Positions 29,423 to 38,321 of a stretch of DNA of 56,073 nt are shown piece by piece. This DNA is from Asaia bogorensis. Lineage in GTDB: Bacteria > Pseudomonadota > Alphaproteobacteria > Acetobacterales > Acetobacteraceae. Where the stretch lies: the NCBI GenBank assembly GCA_945869965.1, contig CAMBRC010000015.1, positions 1 through 56,073 on the forward strand. The letters are read 5' to 3'. A program made the translations under genes and the position numbers. The notes below the pieces were generated by a model. The model searched no databases. It was not told where the DNA came from and worked only from the letters and a program-made list of their open reading frames with translations. Every line of letters starts with the position of its first letter. The first letter of the stretch is position 1.

Positions 29423-29481
29423 GTGTGGCTGGGGCGTGTGGCTGGGGCGTGTGGCTGGGGCGTGTGGCTGGGGCGTGTGGC
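29423..29481. repeat. 13-bp tandem repeat in the tctC-like leader
   Basis: Four exact copies of GTGTGGCTGGGGC and a partial fifth (GTGTGGC). On the coding strand of the downstream gene the unit reads GCCCCAGCCACAC. The block ends about seven bases before the Shine-Dalgarno of the TctC-like gene, so it lies in its 5' leader. The G-rich strand could form quadruplexes, and copy number could vary by slippage. Confidence 0.9.
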
Positions 29482-29535
29482 GCACCCCTACCTAGCCGCT
29501 CGCGGCGCCGGCTTCAAACATCGCGTGGGTGGGGG

Positions 29536-30051
29536 TCAGGAATCGTAGGCGATCAGGGACTCGAAGGGGACGTCGATCTTGGCGCGGCCGCCGAGGAAGG
29601 TGAGCTCGATCAGGGCGGCGGCGGCGGGGACTTCGGCGCCGATGCTGCGCAGGAGCTGGATGCCGGCGGAAAGGGTGCCGCCGGTGGCCAGGAGGTCGTC
29701 GACCACGACGACGCGCTGGCCGGGATGGACGGCGTCGGCCTGGATTTCGATGCGATCGGTGCCGTATTCGAGGCCGTAATCGAGGCCGATGACGGTGCCG
29801 GGGAGCTTGCCGCGCTTGCGCAGCATGACGAAGCCGCAGCCGAGTTTGAGGGCGAGGGGGGCGGCCATCAGGAAGCCGCGCGATTCGATGCCGGCGACGA
29901 GGTCGGGCTGGTAGGCGCGGACGACGCGGGCGAGGCGGCCCATGGCGACCTGCCAGGCATCGGCGTCACGCAGGAGGGTGGAGATGTCGTAAAACAGGAT
30001 GCCCGGCTTGGGGAAATCGGGGATGCCGCGGATGTGGTCCTTGAGGTCCAT
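29536..30051 (-). CDS. apt: Adenine phosphoribosyltransferase
   Basis: A 171-residue purine salvage enzyme making AMP from adenine and PRPP. It begins [23 protein letters not shown], the usual Apt start, and contains the PRPP-binding motif [13 protein letters not shown] near residue 118 and [15 protein letters not shown] near 55. ATG 30,051 gives the normal length; a longer frame runs into non-conserved sequence. Confidence 0.95.
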   Translation of the reverse strand: MDLKDHIRGIPDFPKPGILFYDISTLLRDADAWQVAMGRLARVVRAYQPDLVAGIESRGFLMAAPLALKLGCGFVMLRKRGKLPGTVIGLDYGLEYGTDRIEIQADAVHPGQRVVVVDDLLATGGTLSAGIQLLRSIGAEVPAAAALIELTFLGGRAKIDVPFESLIAYDS

Positions 30052-30139
30052 GCGCGGGGGGCTCCTTTTTTGGGCGGGGTCGGAGGTGGCTGTATAGCGC
30101 GCTGTTGCGCAGCGGCAAATTCGGCGCCACATCCGGGGG

Positions 30140-30334
30140 ATGTCGCGCATTCCGGTTGCCGTGTTGATTTTTTTGGTGGGCTTTGTCGCCTATGTCGGCG
30201 TTGTGGTGGCGCTGGCGGACCATGTGCTGGGGCTGCACTGGACGGTGCAGGCGGGGTATTTTTTGGTGGTGGGGGTGGCGTGGGCGTGGCCGGCGCGGGC
30301 GCTGATGTTTTGGGCGGCGCGAAGGGGTGGCTAG
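30140..30334 (+). CDS. DUF2842 small membrane protein
   Basis: A 64-residue protein of two membrane helices ([38 protein letters not shown]) ending [10 protein letters not shown], the pattern of alphaproteobacterial DUF2842. Function unknown. It is divergent from apt, and its stop overlaps the end of the XRE regulator by four bases. Confidence 0.75.
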   Translation: MSRIPVAVLIFLVGFVAYVGVVVALADHVLGLHWTVQAGYFLVVGVAWAWPARALMFWAARRGG

Positions 30335-30708
30335 GTTTCGCGCGGGGTGGCGCTGTCGATCAGGCGGCCGATTTCGAGGGCGACGCTGATCGGGACGACG
30401 GTGTTGACGGTGATTTTGGCCATGCCGTTGGCCAGGCCGGTGATTTCCATGGTGGGCGGGGGTTCCCACTGGAACATGCCGGGGGCTTGGGGGGCGAGGT
30501 CTTCGATCTTGAGCTGGAGGGCGTCGGCGAGGCGGCGCAGGCTGCGGGTGGTGGGGAAGGCGCGGCCGTTGATGTAGGAGGAGATCAGCTCGCGCGGCAT
30601 GCTGGCGGCGCGGGCGAGGTCGGATTGGTTCCATTCGCGGGTATGCAGCGCCAGACGCAGCTTGCGCGCGAGGTCCTCGCGGTCCTGCAGGTCGGATTTC
30701 TTGGTCAC
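30331..30708 (-). CDS. XRE-family helix-turn-helix regulator
   Basis: A 125-residue DNA-binding protein. Residues 10-65 form the helix-turn-helix domain (ARKLRLALHTREWNQSDLARAASMPRELISSYINGRAFPTTRSLRRLADAL). A short tail (MEITGLANGMAKITVNTVVPISVALEIGRLI) probably mediates dimerisation. GTG 30,708 is the best start, though its ribosome site is weak. It lies next to tRNA-Pro. Targets unknown. Confidence 0.75.
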   Translation of the reverse strand: MTKKSDLQDREDLARKLRLALHTREWNQSDLARAASMPRELISSYINGRAFPTTRSLRRLADALQLKIEDLAPQAPGMFQWEPPPTMEITGLANGMAKITVNTVVPISVALEIGRLIDSATPRET

Positions 30709-30801
30709 CTGCGCGGTTTGCCCCAATTTATCGCTGTGTGGGGGCAAGCGTGACGATGGTGGCGCGGTTGTCAAGGAACGGCGCACGGGGGAAAGCGGGA
30801 A

Positions 30802-30878
30802 TGGTCGGAGTGAGAGGATTCGAACCTCCGGCCCCTGCGTCCCGAACACAGTGCTCTACCAGGCTGAGCTACACTCCG
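30802..30878 (-). tRNA. tRNA-Pro, anticodon CGG
   Basis: Read on the minus strand: acceptor CGGAGTG pairs with CACTCCG, D-stem GCTC/GAGC, anticodon stem CTGTG/CGCAG with loop TTCGGGA (anticodon CGG, reads CCG), and a T-arm with GGTTCGAATCC. The discriminator is A and the terminal CCA is encoded. All stems pair, with one T-G pair in the anticodon stem. Confidence 0.97.
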
Positions 30879-30926
30879 GCTGAGCGGCGTATAGCCGTCC
30901 CTTGGGGTGACGGCAAGCGGGGGCGG

Positions 30927-31514
30927 CTATAGGCGTTGGGCCGTGCCGGTGGCGGCGATGGGGGCGGGTAGGGCGGCGAGGCGGGCGAGGATGGCGGGGA
31001 CGCCGGCATGGACCTCGAAGAGCTGGCGCACCTCCGGGCTGGCGAAGCCTTGGGCGATGGCGGATTCGATGGTGGCGACCAGGGGGGCGGCGGAGCCGAG
31101 GATATCGCAGACCAGGATCGGCTTGGTGTGAAGGCGGAGCTGGCGCCAGGTGATGATCTCGACGGTTTCGTCCAGTGTGCCGAGGCCGCCGGGGAGGGTG
31201 ACGAAGGCGTCGGCGCGGTCGAACATGCCGGTTTTGCGGGAGTGCATGCTGTCGGTGACGACGAGGTCGGTGACGCCGTCATGGGCGACTTCGAGGCGGC
31301 GGAGAAATTCGGGGATGACGCCGGTGACCGGGCCGCCGGCCGCCAGCGCGGCGTTGGCGACGACGCCCATCAGGCCCATCTGGCCGCCGCCATAGACCAG
31401 TCGCCAGCCGGCCTGCGCGATGCCATGGCCGAGTGCGGCGGCGGCGGCGGCGAAGGCCGGTGCGGTGCCGAGGCTGGAGCCGCAGAAGACCGCGACGGAG
31501 GTGATATGCGACAT
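30927..31514 (-). CDS. LOG-family TIGR00730 protein (nucleoside monophosphate phosphoribohydrolase)
   Basis: A 195-residue Rossmann-like LOG protein; relatives cleave ribose-5-phosphate from AMP or cytokinin nucleotides. It begins SVAVFCGSSLGTAPAF, has YGGGQMGLMG near residue 40, DSMHSRKTGMFDRADAFVTLPGGLGTLDE near 90-118 (with the catalytic PGGxGTxxE) and ITWRQLRLHTKPI. ATG 31,514 gives the family length. Confidence 0.9.
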   Translation of the reverse strand: MSHITSVAVFCGSSLGTAPAFAAAAAALGHGIAQAGWRLVYGGGQMGLMGVVANAALAAGGPVTGVIPEFLRRLEVAHDGVTDLVVTDSMHSRKTGMFDRADAFVTLPGGLGTLDETVEIITWRQLRLHTKPILVCDILGSAAPLVATIESAIAQGFASPEVRQLFEVHAGVPAILARLAALPAPIAATGTAQRL

Positions 31515-31739
31515 TCGAGTCCTCGGGGTGCCGGTCGACCGCGCCGGGCGTCGGGGTGACGTATCCGGGAAACGCGGTCCCGGGAAGGCACACGAAAACG
31601 TGAAGTCGCGGCTCTGGCAAGCATGCATCGATTCCAAAGCAGTTCGTTGAATTCGCTTGCGCGACCGGGGGGCGAAATGCTTCGGTTGCACCATGCCGTG
31701 CGAATGGGTGGCGCACATTCTGGGGAAGACGAAAGAACA

Positions 31740-32198
31740 ATGAAAACAATGATCGTGAAGGCCACGCTGTTGGCCGGGCTCGTCGTCGGTGTTGCCGGCG
31801 CGGCCTGGGCGCAGAGTGCGGCCGATGCCATCGCCCAGCGCCAGGCCGGCTTCAAGGCCATTGGGGCGGCGACCGGCGAAGTGAAGAAGGCGCTGGATGC
31901 CGGTGGCGACCTGACCGCCGTGGCGGCCAAGGCCGCCGAGATCAGCGCGTACGGCAAGCGCATTCCGGCGCTGTTTCCAGCCGGCAGCGGGGCCGTCGGT
32001 GGCGCCAAGACCCGCGCCCTGCCGGCGATCTGGGAGAACAAGTCCGACTTCGACGCCAATGCCGGCATCATGTCGCGCGAGGCCGACAAGCTTGAGATGG
32101 CGCTGAAGGCCAACGACAAGGTCGCCGCAGCCGCGGCGTTCGCGGGCACGACCGGCCAGTGCGGCGCCTGCCATCGTCCGTACCGCGCGCCGCAATAA
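31740..32198 (+). CDS. Cytochrome c' (class II c-type)
   Basis: A 152-residue periplasmic four-helix cytochrome. A signal peptide (MIVKATLLAGLVVGVAGAAWAQ) is followed by AAADAIAQRQAGFKAIGAATGEVKKAL, typical of cytochrome c'. The heme motif CGACH lies near the C-terminus. These proteins bind NO and serve electron transfer or detoxification. The convergent cytochrome b gene is its usual partner. ATG 31,740 is preferred over a longer non-signal frame. Confidence 0.9.
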   Translation: MKTMIVKATLLAGLVVGVAGAAWAQSAADAIAQRQAGFKAIGAATGEVKKALDAGGDLTAVAAKAAEISAYGKRIPALFPAGSGAVGGAKTRALPAIWENKSDFDANAGIMSREADKLEMALKANDKVAAAAAFAGTTGQCGACHRPYRAPQ

Positions 32199-32222
32199 GC
32201 GACGCGACGCCGAGCAGAAGCA

Positions 32223-32250
32223 ACGGCCGGGAGCGCGAGCGCCCGGCCGT
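32223..32250 (+). terminator. Hairpin terminator after cytochrome c'
   Basis: The stem ACGGCCGGG / CCCGGCCGT with a ten-base loop is followed by TTG, a weak T run. It lies 24 bases after the cytochrome c' stop and before the family 1 repeat. Confidence 0.65.
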
Positions 32251-32274
32251 TTGCATGTGAGGAGCGAGGAAGCG

Positions 32275-32387
32275 GTTCTTTTTTGAAAAAAAGAACCAAA
32301 AAACTTTTGTTCGTTTGGCCTGGGGCCTCTCAGGGAGAGTCCGAAGCCAAGTGGATGAAAGTTTTTGCTTCTTTTTTCAAAAAGAAG
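32275..32387. repeat. AT-rich nested inverted repeat (family 1, copy 5)
   Basis: The left hairpin GTTCTTTTTT-G-AAAAAAAGAAC with CAAAAAACTTTTGTTC is opposed by GGATGAAAGTTTTTG and CTTCTTTTT-TC-AAAAAGAAG. GAGGAAGC on the left and GCTTCCTC on the right extend the symmetry. It separates the convergent cytochrome c' and cytochrome b genes. Confidence 0.9.
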
Positions 32388-32427
32388 ACCTTGCTTCCTC
32401 TCTGCCTTTGGCGAGCGGCTGACCGTG

Positions 32428-33144
32428 CTAAAGCTTCGTTACCAGCAGCCACACCACGATCGCGGCGCCGGCCAGCACGGCCAGTGCCAGCAGCGGGCTG
32501 CGCATCCGGGGCTGGGGGGTTGCGGCGGGCAGGCGTTTCTTGCCGGTGATCATCGGGCTCACGAGGTTGTGGTGCTTGAGCACGGCGTAACTCATGATCG
32601 CGAACAGGTGGCCGGCGATCATCAGCTGGAGCAGGGTGAACAGCAGCTGGTGCTGCTTGAGCGCCCAGGCGCCCCAGGCACCGCCGACGAGGTGGTTCAG
32701 CGGGCCTTCGACGAAGCTGTCCTCATTGGATGACAGCATGCCGGTGCTGACCTGGGCCAGCAGCAGCAGCAGCATGGCCAGCACCATCCAGCCGCCGGCG
32801 GCGTTGTGGCCGATCTGGGTGTCCGGTTCGCGTTTGGTCATCTGCATCAGGTGGGTGACGGCGTGGAACGGGTTGCCGATGAAGTGGCTGAAGCGGGCGG
32901 TTTCGCTGCCGATGAAGCCCCAGACGATGCGGAACAGCAGCAGCACCAGGATCGCCTGGCCGGACCACATGTGCACGCGCATGCTGTTGAAGAACGTGAC
33001 GCTGGTCCAGCTGGTGAGCAGCAGCGCCAGCAGGGCCCAATGGAACAGGCGCACCGGGCTGTCCCAGACGCGCATGGGCAGCATCAGGCCGGGCTTTGCG
33101 GGCGCGCCGCGCGGAGGGGTAGCGGTGGTTGGGGGGGATGCCAT
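32428..33144 (-). CDS. Cytochrome b561-type membrane protein
   Basis: A 238-residue di-heme cytochrome b. RVWDSPVRLFHWALLALLLTSW opens the first helix; HMWSGQAILVLLLFRIVWGFIGSETARFSHF and the last helices (AGHLFAIMSYAVLKHHNLVSPMITGKK) carry the conserved histidines. The C-terminus adds a further helix. With cytochrome c' it forms a known electron-transfer pair facing the periplasm. Confidence 0.9.
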   Translation of the reverse strand: MASPPTTATPPRGAPAKPGLMLPMRVWDSPVRLFHWALLALLLTSWTSVTFFNSMRVHMWSGQAILVLLLFRIVWGFIGSETARFSHFIGNPFHAVTHLMQMTKREPDTQIGHNAAGGWMVLAMLLLLLAQVSTGMLSSNEDSFVEGPLNHLVGGAWGAWALKQHQLLFTLLQLMIAGHLFAIMSYAVLKHHNLVSPMITGKKRLPAATPQPRMRSPLLALAVLAGAAIVVWLLVTKL

Positions 33145-33346
33145 CGTTATCTCCTGCGGAGGAATCTGGGGATGGTCGGCGTTGCGGTTGGCTTAGAGGG
33201 TGCGCCGCGGCCGAAGAAGTGCCCGAGGCCGCCGGTACAAGTGCGTGTCGTGACACCGAATTTGCAGCATTCGCCGCGGGATGCCTAGATTTGCGTTTTG
33301 GGGCCGGGCGCGCTGCGGCGGTCTTGGTTCCCTGGAGGCTCTGGAG

Positions 33347-34639
33347 ATGGCCACACCCCTGCCGGACGGCCAAATGCCAGCCCCCACCGGGAGCACCGCG
33401 GTGCTGCGCGGGGTGGTGCTGGGCGCGGTCGGGCTTGGCGTGCTGGCCGTGGCTGCTTGGCTTGGACTGCGCGAGCCGGCGCCGCCGGGGGTTCCGGCGC
33501 AGCAGGCACGGGTCGAGGCGCCGCTGGCCGCGGTGCCGGGACCGGTGGCAGCACCGGCGCCGGCTGTCGCGCCGTCATCACTGCCTATAGCGTCCGCACC
33601 GCCGGCCGGGGGGCCGCCAGTTTCGGCTCCGGTCGCGGCGGCACCAGTTCCTGCAGCACCAGTTCCGGCGGCACCAATTCAGGCTGCCCCGGTTCCGGCT
33701 GCACCAGTTCCGGCCATACCGGCCCCTGCTGCTGCTCCGGCCTCGGCCACATCCGCCGCGGCGACGGCTGAGCCGCCACGGTTCGACATCGTGCGGGTCA
33801 ATCCGCAGGGGGGCGCGGTGATTGCCGGGCGCGCGGCGCCGGGGAGCGAGGTGATCCTGCGCAGCAATGGGCACGAGATCGGCCGCACCCGGGCCGACGC
33901 CCAGGGCCAATGGGTGCTGGTGGGTGCTGCCCCCCTGGCGCCCGGCACGCATGAGATCACGGTGGCTTCGCGTGATGCCAGCGGGCGCGAGATTGCCGGC
34001 GCGGCCACGGTGCTGGCGGAGGTCGCCGCGCGGACCGCACCAGTGGCGTCAGCATCGCCGGCGGCGCCCGGTGCCGCGTCAGCCCCGCCGGCCGCCGCGC
34101 CGCTGGTGGTGCTGACCACGCCGCAAGGCGCGCCGACGCTGTTGCAGGGGCCAAGTCTTTCGCAGGGAGTGGCGCGGGCGGCGGGGCCGGCGCGGCTGGG
34201 GCTCGACCTGGTCGACTATGACGACGCCGGCGAGATCCGCTTTGCCGGCACGGCGCCAGCCGGGGCATTGGTGCGCGTCTATGTCGACGATGGCTTCGTG
34301 GGCGAGGTCGCCGCCGGGGCTGACGGGCGCTGGGCGCTGGTGCCGGGCAGCCGGGTCGCCCAGGGCGAGCACCGGTTGCGGTTGGACCAGATGGACCCGG
34401 CCGGCCGGGTGGTTGCCGCGCGCATCGCGCAGCCGTTCCAGCGCGCCGCGGTGGCGGCAGCGGCGGCCGGCGACCAGCGTGTGGTGGTGCAACCGCGGCA
34501 GAACCTGTGGCGGATCGCGCGCCAAGCCTATGGCCAGGGGGTGCGCTATACTGAAATCTTTGCCGCCAACCGCGATGTGATCAGCGATCCCTCGCGCATT
34601 TATCCGGGGCAGGTTTTTACGGTGCCGGTGCGGCCTTGA
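33347..34639 (+). CDS. Membrane-anchored LysM protein with Ala/Pro repeat
   Basis: A 430-residue protein. A membrane helix (AVLRGVVLGAVGLGVLAVAAWLGL) at about 18-41 is followed by a low-complexity Ala/Pro/Val stretch (residues 60-145, VPAAP units). Two Ig-like or beta modules follow (FDIVRVNPQGGAVIAGRAAPGSEV; IRFAGTAPAGALVRVYVDD). The C-terminal LysM domain (VQPRQNLWRIARQAYGQGVRYTEIFAANRD) binds peptidoglycan. This layout is known as a LysM peptidoglycan-binding protein of alphaproteobacteria. Confidence 0.85.
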   Translation: MATPLPDGQMPAPTGSTAVLRGVVLGAVGLGVLAVAAWLGLREPAPPGVPAQQARVEAPLAAVPGPVAAPAPAVAPSSLPIASAPPAGGPPVSAPVAAAPVPAAPVPAAPIQAAPVPAAPVPAIPAPAAAPASATSAAATAEPPRFDIVRVNPQGGAVIAGRAAPGSEVILRSNGHEIGRTRADAQGQWVLVGAAPLAPGTHEITVASRDASGREIAGAATVLAEVAARTAPVASASPAAPGAASAPPAAAPLVVLTTPQGAPTLLQGPSLSQGVARAAGPARLGLDLVDYDDAGEIRFAGTAPAGALVRVYVDDGFVGEVAAGADGRWALVPGSRVAQGEHRLRLDQMDPAGRVVAARIAQPFQRAAVAAAAAGDQRVVVQPRQNLWRIARQAYGQGVRYTEIFAANRDVISDPSRIYPGQVFTVPVRP

Positions 34640-34662
34640 TGGAGGCGAGTGGAAGGTAAGGT

Positions 34663-34812
34663 CTTCTTTTTGTGAACAAAAAGAAGCAAAAAACTTTATT
34701 CTATGGCGCTGGGCGAGGTGATGAAAGGGGGTTGGTGGCACGTCAAAGCGCGCTCCACTCCATGAAGGCAATGGATGAAGTTTTTTTGCTTCTTTTTGTT
34801 CACAAAAAGAAG
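34663..34812. repeat. AT-rich nested inverted repeat (family 1, copy 6)
   Basis: The left hairpin CTTCTTTTTGT-GA-ACAAAAAGAAG with CAAAAAACTTTATTC is mirrored by GAAGTTTTTTTG and CTTCTTTTTGT-TC-ACAAAAAGAAG. GGAAGG and CCTTCC extend it. It lies between the convergent LysM gene and the 162-residue hypothetical gene. Confidence 0.9.
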
Positions 34813-34839
34813 AACCTTCCTGCCACTTGTCTTTTCAGC

Positions 34840-35328
34840 TCACCCATTCGGCGCTTCCATCCCGACTTCCGCCATCAGGTCGAGATAGGGCCCGAGGGCG
34901 AGCAGGAACAGCGTCACGTCGGTCAGCAGGCTTTCGGCGGTGGTTGGCATTTCGACCTTGCTGGCGCTGAGCAGTGCCACCCGGTGATCGGCCAGCAGGT
35001 CGGAGCGCCAGCCTTCCGGCAGGGTGGCGGGCAGCGAGCGCAAGGCTGCCAGCACGGCCTGGCGCTGTGCGGTTGCCTGGGCGGTGACGGCGCGGCCGCG
35101 GACGATCGGGCCGGTGGTGCGCGCGGTGCTGGGCACCCGTCCGATCACGGCCTGGAGCGACAACTCGCCCAGCGCGTTGTCCGGGCCGCTGATGCGCAGG
35201 CTTGCCGCCACCTGGCAGCCGCGCCAGGCGATCTCGAAGCGCGGCAGGCTTTCGGGGGCGGCCAGCGCCAACCTGCCATCGAGGCCGACGGCGAAGGGGC
35301 CGAGATGGAACGGGGCATCGAAGGGCAT
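34840..35328 (-). CDS. Conserved hypothetical protein, divergent from psd
   Basis: A 162-residue protein with no signal and no clear domain. It begins [22 protein letters not shown] and has [23 protein letters not shown] in the middle and [34 protein letters not shown] at the end. The frame is ordered and hydrophobic-patterned, unlike the shadows around it. Its divergent neighbours psd-pssA suggest membrane lipids, but this is inference. Confidence 0.7.
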   Translation of the reverse strand: MPFDAPFHLGPFAVGLDGRLALAAPESLPRFEIAWRGCQVAASLRISGPDNALGELSLQAVIGRVPSTARTTGPIVRGRAVTAQATAQRQAVLAALRSLPATLPEGWRSDLLADHRVALLSASKVEMPTTAESLLTDVTLFLLALGPYLDLMAEVGMEAPNG

Positions 35329-35498
35329 GCAGGCACTCCCGGACCGTTGGTGCGGCGATCTTGCCGGGCGGGGATGAAGCATCCATAAACGGCGGCGTTC
35401 GAACCTGGATGCGCGCCGGTTGGCCGCCCCGTGGCACAAGCTTGTGGCGCGGATTTCCCGCACCCGCTGCCATCCCAAACTATCCGAGGCGTTTTGCC

Positions 35499-36176
35499 AT
35501 GTCGCTCGTCGCTTCCTTGCAGATGGTCCTGTCGCCGCCGCATCCGGCGGGGCGCCCGTTTATCATCGGCGGCGCGGTGGCGGTGGTTGCCGGCGCGTTC
35601 TTTACGCCGTGGCTGGTCTGGCTGGGGGCGGCGTTCGTGCTGTTCTGCCTGTATTTCTTTCGTGACCCCGAGCGGGTGGCGCCGGACCGGGAGGGTGTGC
35701 TGGTGGCGCCGGCGGATGGGCGGGTGGTGTCCGTGGTGATGGCGGTGCCGCCGGGGGAGTTGGAAATGGGGCCCGGCCCGCGTTGGCGGGTGGCGATCTT
35801 CTTGTCGGTGCTGGATGTGCATGTGAACCGGGTGCCGATCGACGGCACGGTGACGCGCATCGCCTATCGCCACGGCAAGTTCCTCAATGCCAGTGTCGAC
35901 AAGGCCAGCGTCGACAATGAGCGCAACGCGCTGGCGATCCGGCTGGCCGATGGGCGGGAGATCGCCGTGGTGCAGATCGCAGGCCTGATCGCGCGGCGCA
36001 TCCTGTGCGATGTGCGCGAGGGCGACGCGGTGCGTACCGGGGCGCGCTTTGGCATTATCCGGTTTGGCAGCCGCACCGATCTGTATTTGCCGGAGGGGGT
36101 GTTGCCGCTGGTATCCGAGGGCCAGTTGATGATCGGTGGCGAGACGGTGATCGCCGAACTGGAGCGCATGCGATGA
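35499..36176 (+). CDS. psd: Phosphatidylserine decarboxylase proenzyme (short form)
   Basis: A 225-residue pyruvoyl-dependent enzyme that turns phosphatidylserine into phosphatidylethanolamine. Two N-terminal hydrophobic stretches are followed by [13 protein letters not shown] and [16 protein letters not shown] with the conserved His. The self-cleavage site is the Gly-Ser in [12 protein letters not shown] near residue 187, the alphaproteobacterial variant of LGST. It overlaps pssA as ATGA. Confidence 0.93.
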   Translation: MSLVASLQMVLSPPHPAGRPFIIGGAVAVVAGAFFTPWLVWLGAAFVLFCLYFFRDPERVAPDREGVLVAPADGRVVSVVMAVPPGELEMGPGPRWRVAIFLSVLDVHVNRVPIDGTVTRIAYRHGKFLNASVDKASVDNERNALAIRLADGREIAVVQIAGLIARRILCDVREGDAVRTGARFGIIRFGSRTDLYLPEGVLPLVSEGQLMIGGETVIAELERMR

Positions 36177-37048
36177 ACGAGCCGGAGTCGCTGCCCGATC
36201 CACTGGCGGGTGCGCGGGTGACGGCGGGGGAGCGGATGCGCCAGTTGCAGCGCCGGTTGCGGCCGCGGACGCGTCCGCGTTTCAGCGGGCTGTCGTTCAA
36301 CCGAATGATCCCCAACATCCTGACGATGATCGGGCTGTGCGCCGGGCTGACCGCGATGCGCTTTGCGCTGGAGGGGCGGTTCGCGGCGGCGGCGGGGTCG
36401 ATCGTGGTGGCGGCGTGTATCGACGGGTTGGACGGGCGGATTGCCCGATTGTTGAAGGCGACGTCGCGCTTCGGGGCGGAGTTCGACAGCCTGGCGGATT
36501 TCCTGTGCTTCGGGGTGGCGCCGGGGTTTGTGCTGTATTTGTGGTCGTTGCAGGCGCTGGGTGGGTTTGGCTATGTGCCGTGTTTGATGTTCGCGGTGTG
36601 CATGGCGCTGCGGCTGGCGCGGTTCAACGCGGCGCTGGATGCTGGGCCGCACCCGGCCTACACCTATAACTTCTTCACTGGCGTGCCGGCGCCGTGCGGA
36701 GCCGGGGTGGTGATGTTTCCGCTGTTCCTGGGGCTGGAGGGGCAGGCGATGGGCTGGGACTGGCTGGTCAAGCTGTCGCAGTTTCCGCCTTTGATCGCTG
36801 GCATCCTGATCGGCACGGCGCTGCTGCTGGTGTCCACGCTGCCGGTTTGGAGCTTCAAGAACTTCAAGGTGCCGAGCGCCTATGTGCTGCCGCTGCTGCT
36901 GGGGGTGGGGCTGTTTGCGGCGCTGCTGGTGGCCGAGCCCTGGGCGGCGCTGGCGGGGGTTGGGATAGTGTATCTCGGGATGCTGCCGTTCTCGCTGCGT
37001 AGCTACCGGCGGTTGAAGCGGGAGGCGGAAGCAAGTGAGGGAAGTTGA
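36173..37048 (+). CDS. pssA: CDP-diacylglycerol--serine O-phosphatidyltransferase
   Basis: A 291-residue CDP-alcohol phosphatidyltransferase that makes phosphatidylserine, the substrate of psd. The signature [26 protein letters not shown] (Asp, Gly, Ala-Arg, then Gly and two Asp) is complete near residue 85-110. Eight or so hydrophobic segments follow. Coupled to psd by ATGA, so the pair forms the PE pathway. Confidence 0.95.
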   Translation: MNEPESLPDPLAGARVTAGERMRQLQRRLRPRTRPRFSGLSFNRMIPNILTMIGLCAGLTAMRFALEGRFAAAAGSIVVAACIDGLDGRIARLLKATSRFGAEFDSLADFLCFGVAPGFVLYLWSLQALGGFGYVPCLMFAVCMALRLARFNAALDAGPHPAYTYNFFTGVPAPCGAGVVMFPLFLGLEGQAMGWDWLVKLSQFPPLIAGILIGTALLLVSTLPVWSFKNFKVPSAYVLPLLLGVGLFAALLVAEPWAALAGVGIVYLGMLPFSLRSYRRLKREAEASEGS

Positions 37049-37052
37049 AGGC

Positions 37053-37142
37053 GTTCTTTTTTGAAAAAAAGAACCAAAAAACTTTTATCCACTTGCCTAA
37101 TGGGTGAAGTTTTTTTTGCTTCTTTTTGTTCACAAAAAGAAG
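37053..37142. repeat. Family 1 repeat, copy 7, mixed arm types
   Basis: The left side is type A (GTTCTTTTTT-G-AAAAAAAGAAC, CAAAAAACTTTTATCC); the right side is type B (GAAGTTTTTTTTG, CTTCTTTTTGT-TC-ACAAAAAGAAG). The centre is only about 17 bases, the shortest seen. It lies five bases after the pssA stop, between two genes on the same strand. Confidence 0.9.
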
Positions 37143-37166
37143 ATTCTTGCTTGAAAGGGTCATGCG

Positions 37167-37526
37167 ATGCGCGACACCACCGAGATCCATGCCTGGCACG
37201 CCCATGTCTATTTCGACCCTGAGGATCGCGCGGCGGCGTTGAAGCTGCGCGAGGCTATTGGCGCACGCTTTCCGGGCACCACGCTGGGGCGCTGGCACGC
37301 CGTGCCGGTGGGGCCGCATCCCCGCGCGATGTATCAGATTGCCTTCGGGGTGGAGCTGTTTCCGACGCTGGTGCCGTTCCTGGCGCTGAACCGGGCGGGG
37401 CTGACGGTGTTGGTGCACCCGGAGAGCGGGCGGCCGAAGGATGACCATCTGAAACACGCGATGTGGCTTGGCGAGGTGCTGAGCCTGAACGCCGATATGT
37501 TGCCGGAGACGGAGGCCAGGCCGTGA
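37167..37526 (+). CDS. DOPA 4,5-dioxygenase family protein
   Basis: A 119-residue protein with the DOPA 4,5-dioxygenase pattern: HAWHAHVYFD at the N-terminus, VGPHPRAMYQIAF in the middle, LTVLVHPESGRPKDDHLKHAMWLG at the end; the His residues bind iron. Bacterial members open catechol-type rings or have unknown substrates. It is coupled to the creatininase gene by a GTGA overlap. Confidence 0.82.
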   Translation: MRDTTEIHAWHAHVYFDPEDRAAALKLREAIGARFPGTTLGRWHAVPVGPHPRAMYQIAFGVELFPTLVPFLALNRAGLTVLVHPESGRPKDDHLKHAMWLGEVLSLNADMLPETEARP

Positions 37527-38320
37527 GCAGCCCGGAGATCGAATGGCGGCGGCTGCGCGCCGACCAGTTGCGCGAGATGGCGCGGGCGGATGCGATGGTG
37601 ATCCTGCCGCTGGGTGCCATCGAGCAGCATGGGCCGCATCTGCCGGTGGAGGTGGATGCGCGGCTGGGCGAGGAGGTGGCGCTGCGCACGGCGCGGGTGA
37701 TGGCGGCGCGCGGACAGAAGGTGCTGGTGCTGCCGATGTTCTGGCCGGGTGTTTCGGAGCATCACATGAGCTTTGGCGGCACGATTACGCTGGGTTTTGC
37801 CACCTATCGGGCGGTGATCGAGGATATCTGCCGCTCGGTGCTGCGGCACGGGTTTCGCCGCATCGTGCTGCTGAACGGGCATGGCGGCAACGAGAACGGG
37901 CTGCGGGTGATCACCGATGAGCTGACGCCAAAGCTCGGGGTGCCGATTGTGGAGTTCACCTACTGGTATGCCGCGGCGGAGGCGATTGCCGGGATTCTGG
38001 AGACGCAGAAAGGCTTGTTGCACGCCTGCGAGGCGGAGACGGCGATGATGATGGCGGTGCGGCCGGAGCTGGTGGCGGAGGACCGCATCGGCATGGCGAA
38101 GGTGAACTACACGGGGGATGTCGAGGATGTCGTCGGCGGCGGGGTGTATCGCTGGCGGGCGATCGGGGCGCGCTCCTCCTCTGGGGTGATCGGCAATCCT
38201 GATGCGGCCAGCCCGGCCAAGGGGGCACGGCTGTTCGACGCGATTTCGGCCACGCTGGCGGACAAGCTGGGCAACCCCGCCCTGTGGGACCTGCCGTGGG
38301 ACGCCGAGCGCGTCACCTGA
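37523..38320 (+). CDS. Creatininase-family amidohydrolase
   Basis: A 265-residue creatininase-fold metal hydrolase. Motifs: LPLGAIEQHGPHLPVEVDARLGEEVALRTA near residue 30, VSEHHMSFGGTITL near 80, IVLLNGHGGNENGL near 115 and LLHACEAETAMMMAVRPELV near 170. Relatives act on creatinine, mycofactocin precursors or F420-pathway substrates, so the role is uncertain. GTG 37,523 overlaps the upstream stop. Confidence 0.85.
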   Translation: MSSPEIEWRRLRADQLREMARADAMVILPLGAIEQHGPHLPVEVDARLGEEVALRTARVMAARGQKVLVLPMFWPGVSEHHMSFGGTITLGFATYRAVIEDICRSVLRHGFRRIVLLNGHGGNENGLRVITDELTPKLGVPIVEFTYWYAAAEAIAGILETQKGLLHACEAETAMMMAVRPELVAEDRIGMAKVNYTGDVEDVVGGGVYRWRAIGARSSSGVIGNPDAASPAKGARLFDAISATLADKLGNPALWDLPWDAERVT

Positions 38321-38321
38321 G

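Noticed and set aside
29224-30753. A 509-codon Gly/Ala-rich frame on the plus strand
   Set aside because: It runs antisense to apt and across clear gene boundaries; typical GC-rich shadow.
33640-33760. The VPAAP-coding stretch as a DNA repeat element
   Set aside because: It is an in-frame Ala/Pro linker within the LysM protein with degenerate DNA copies, better treated as protein low complexity.
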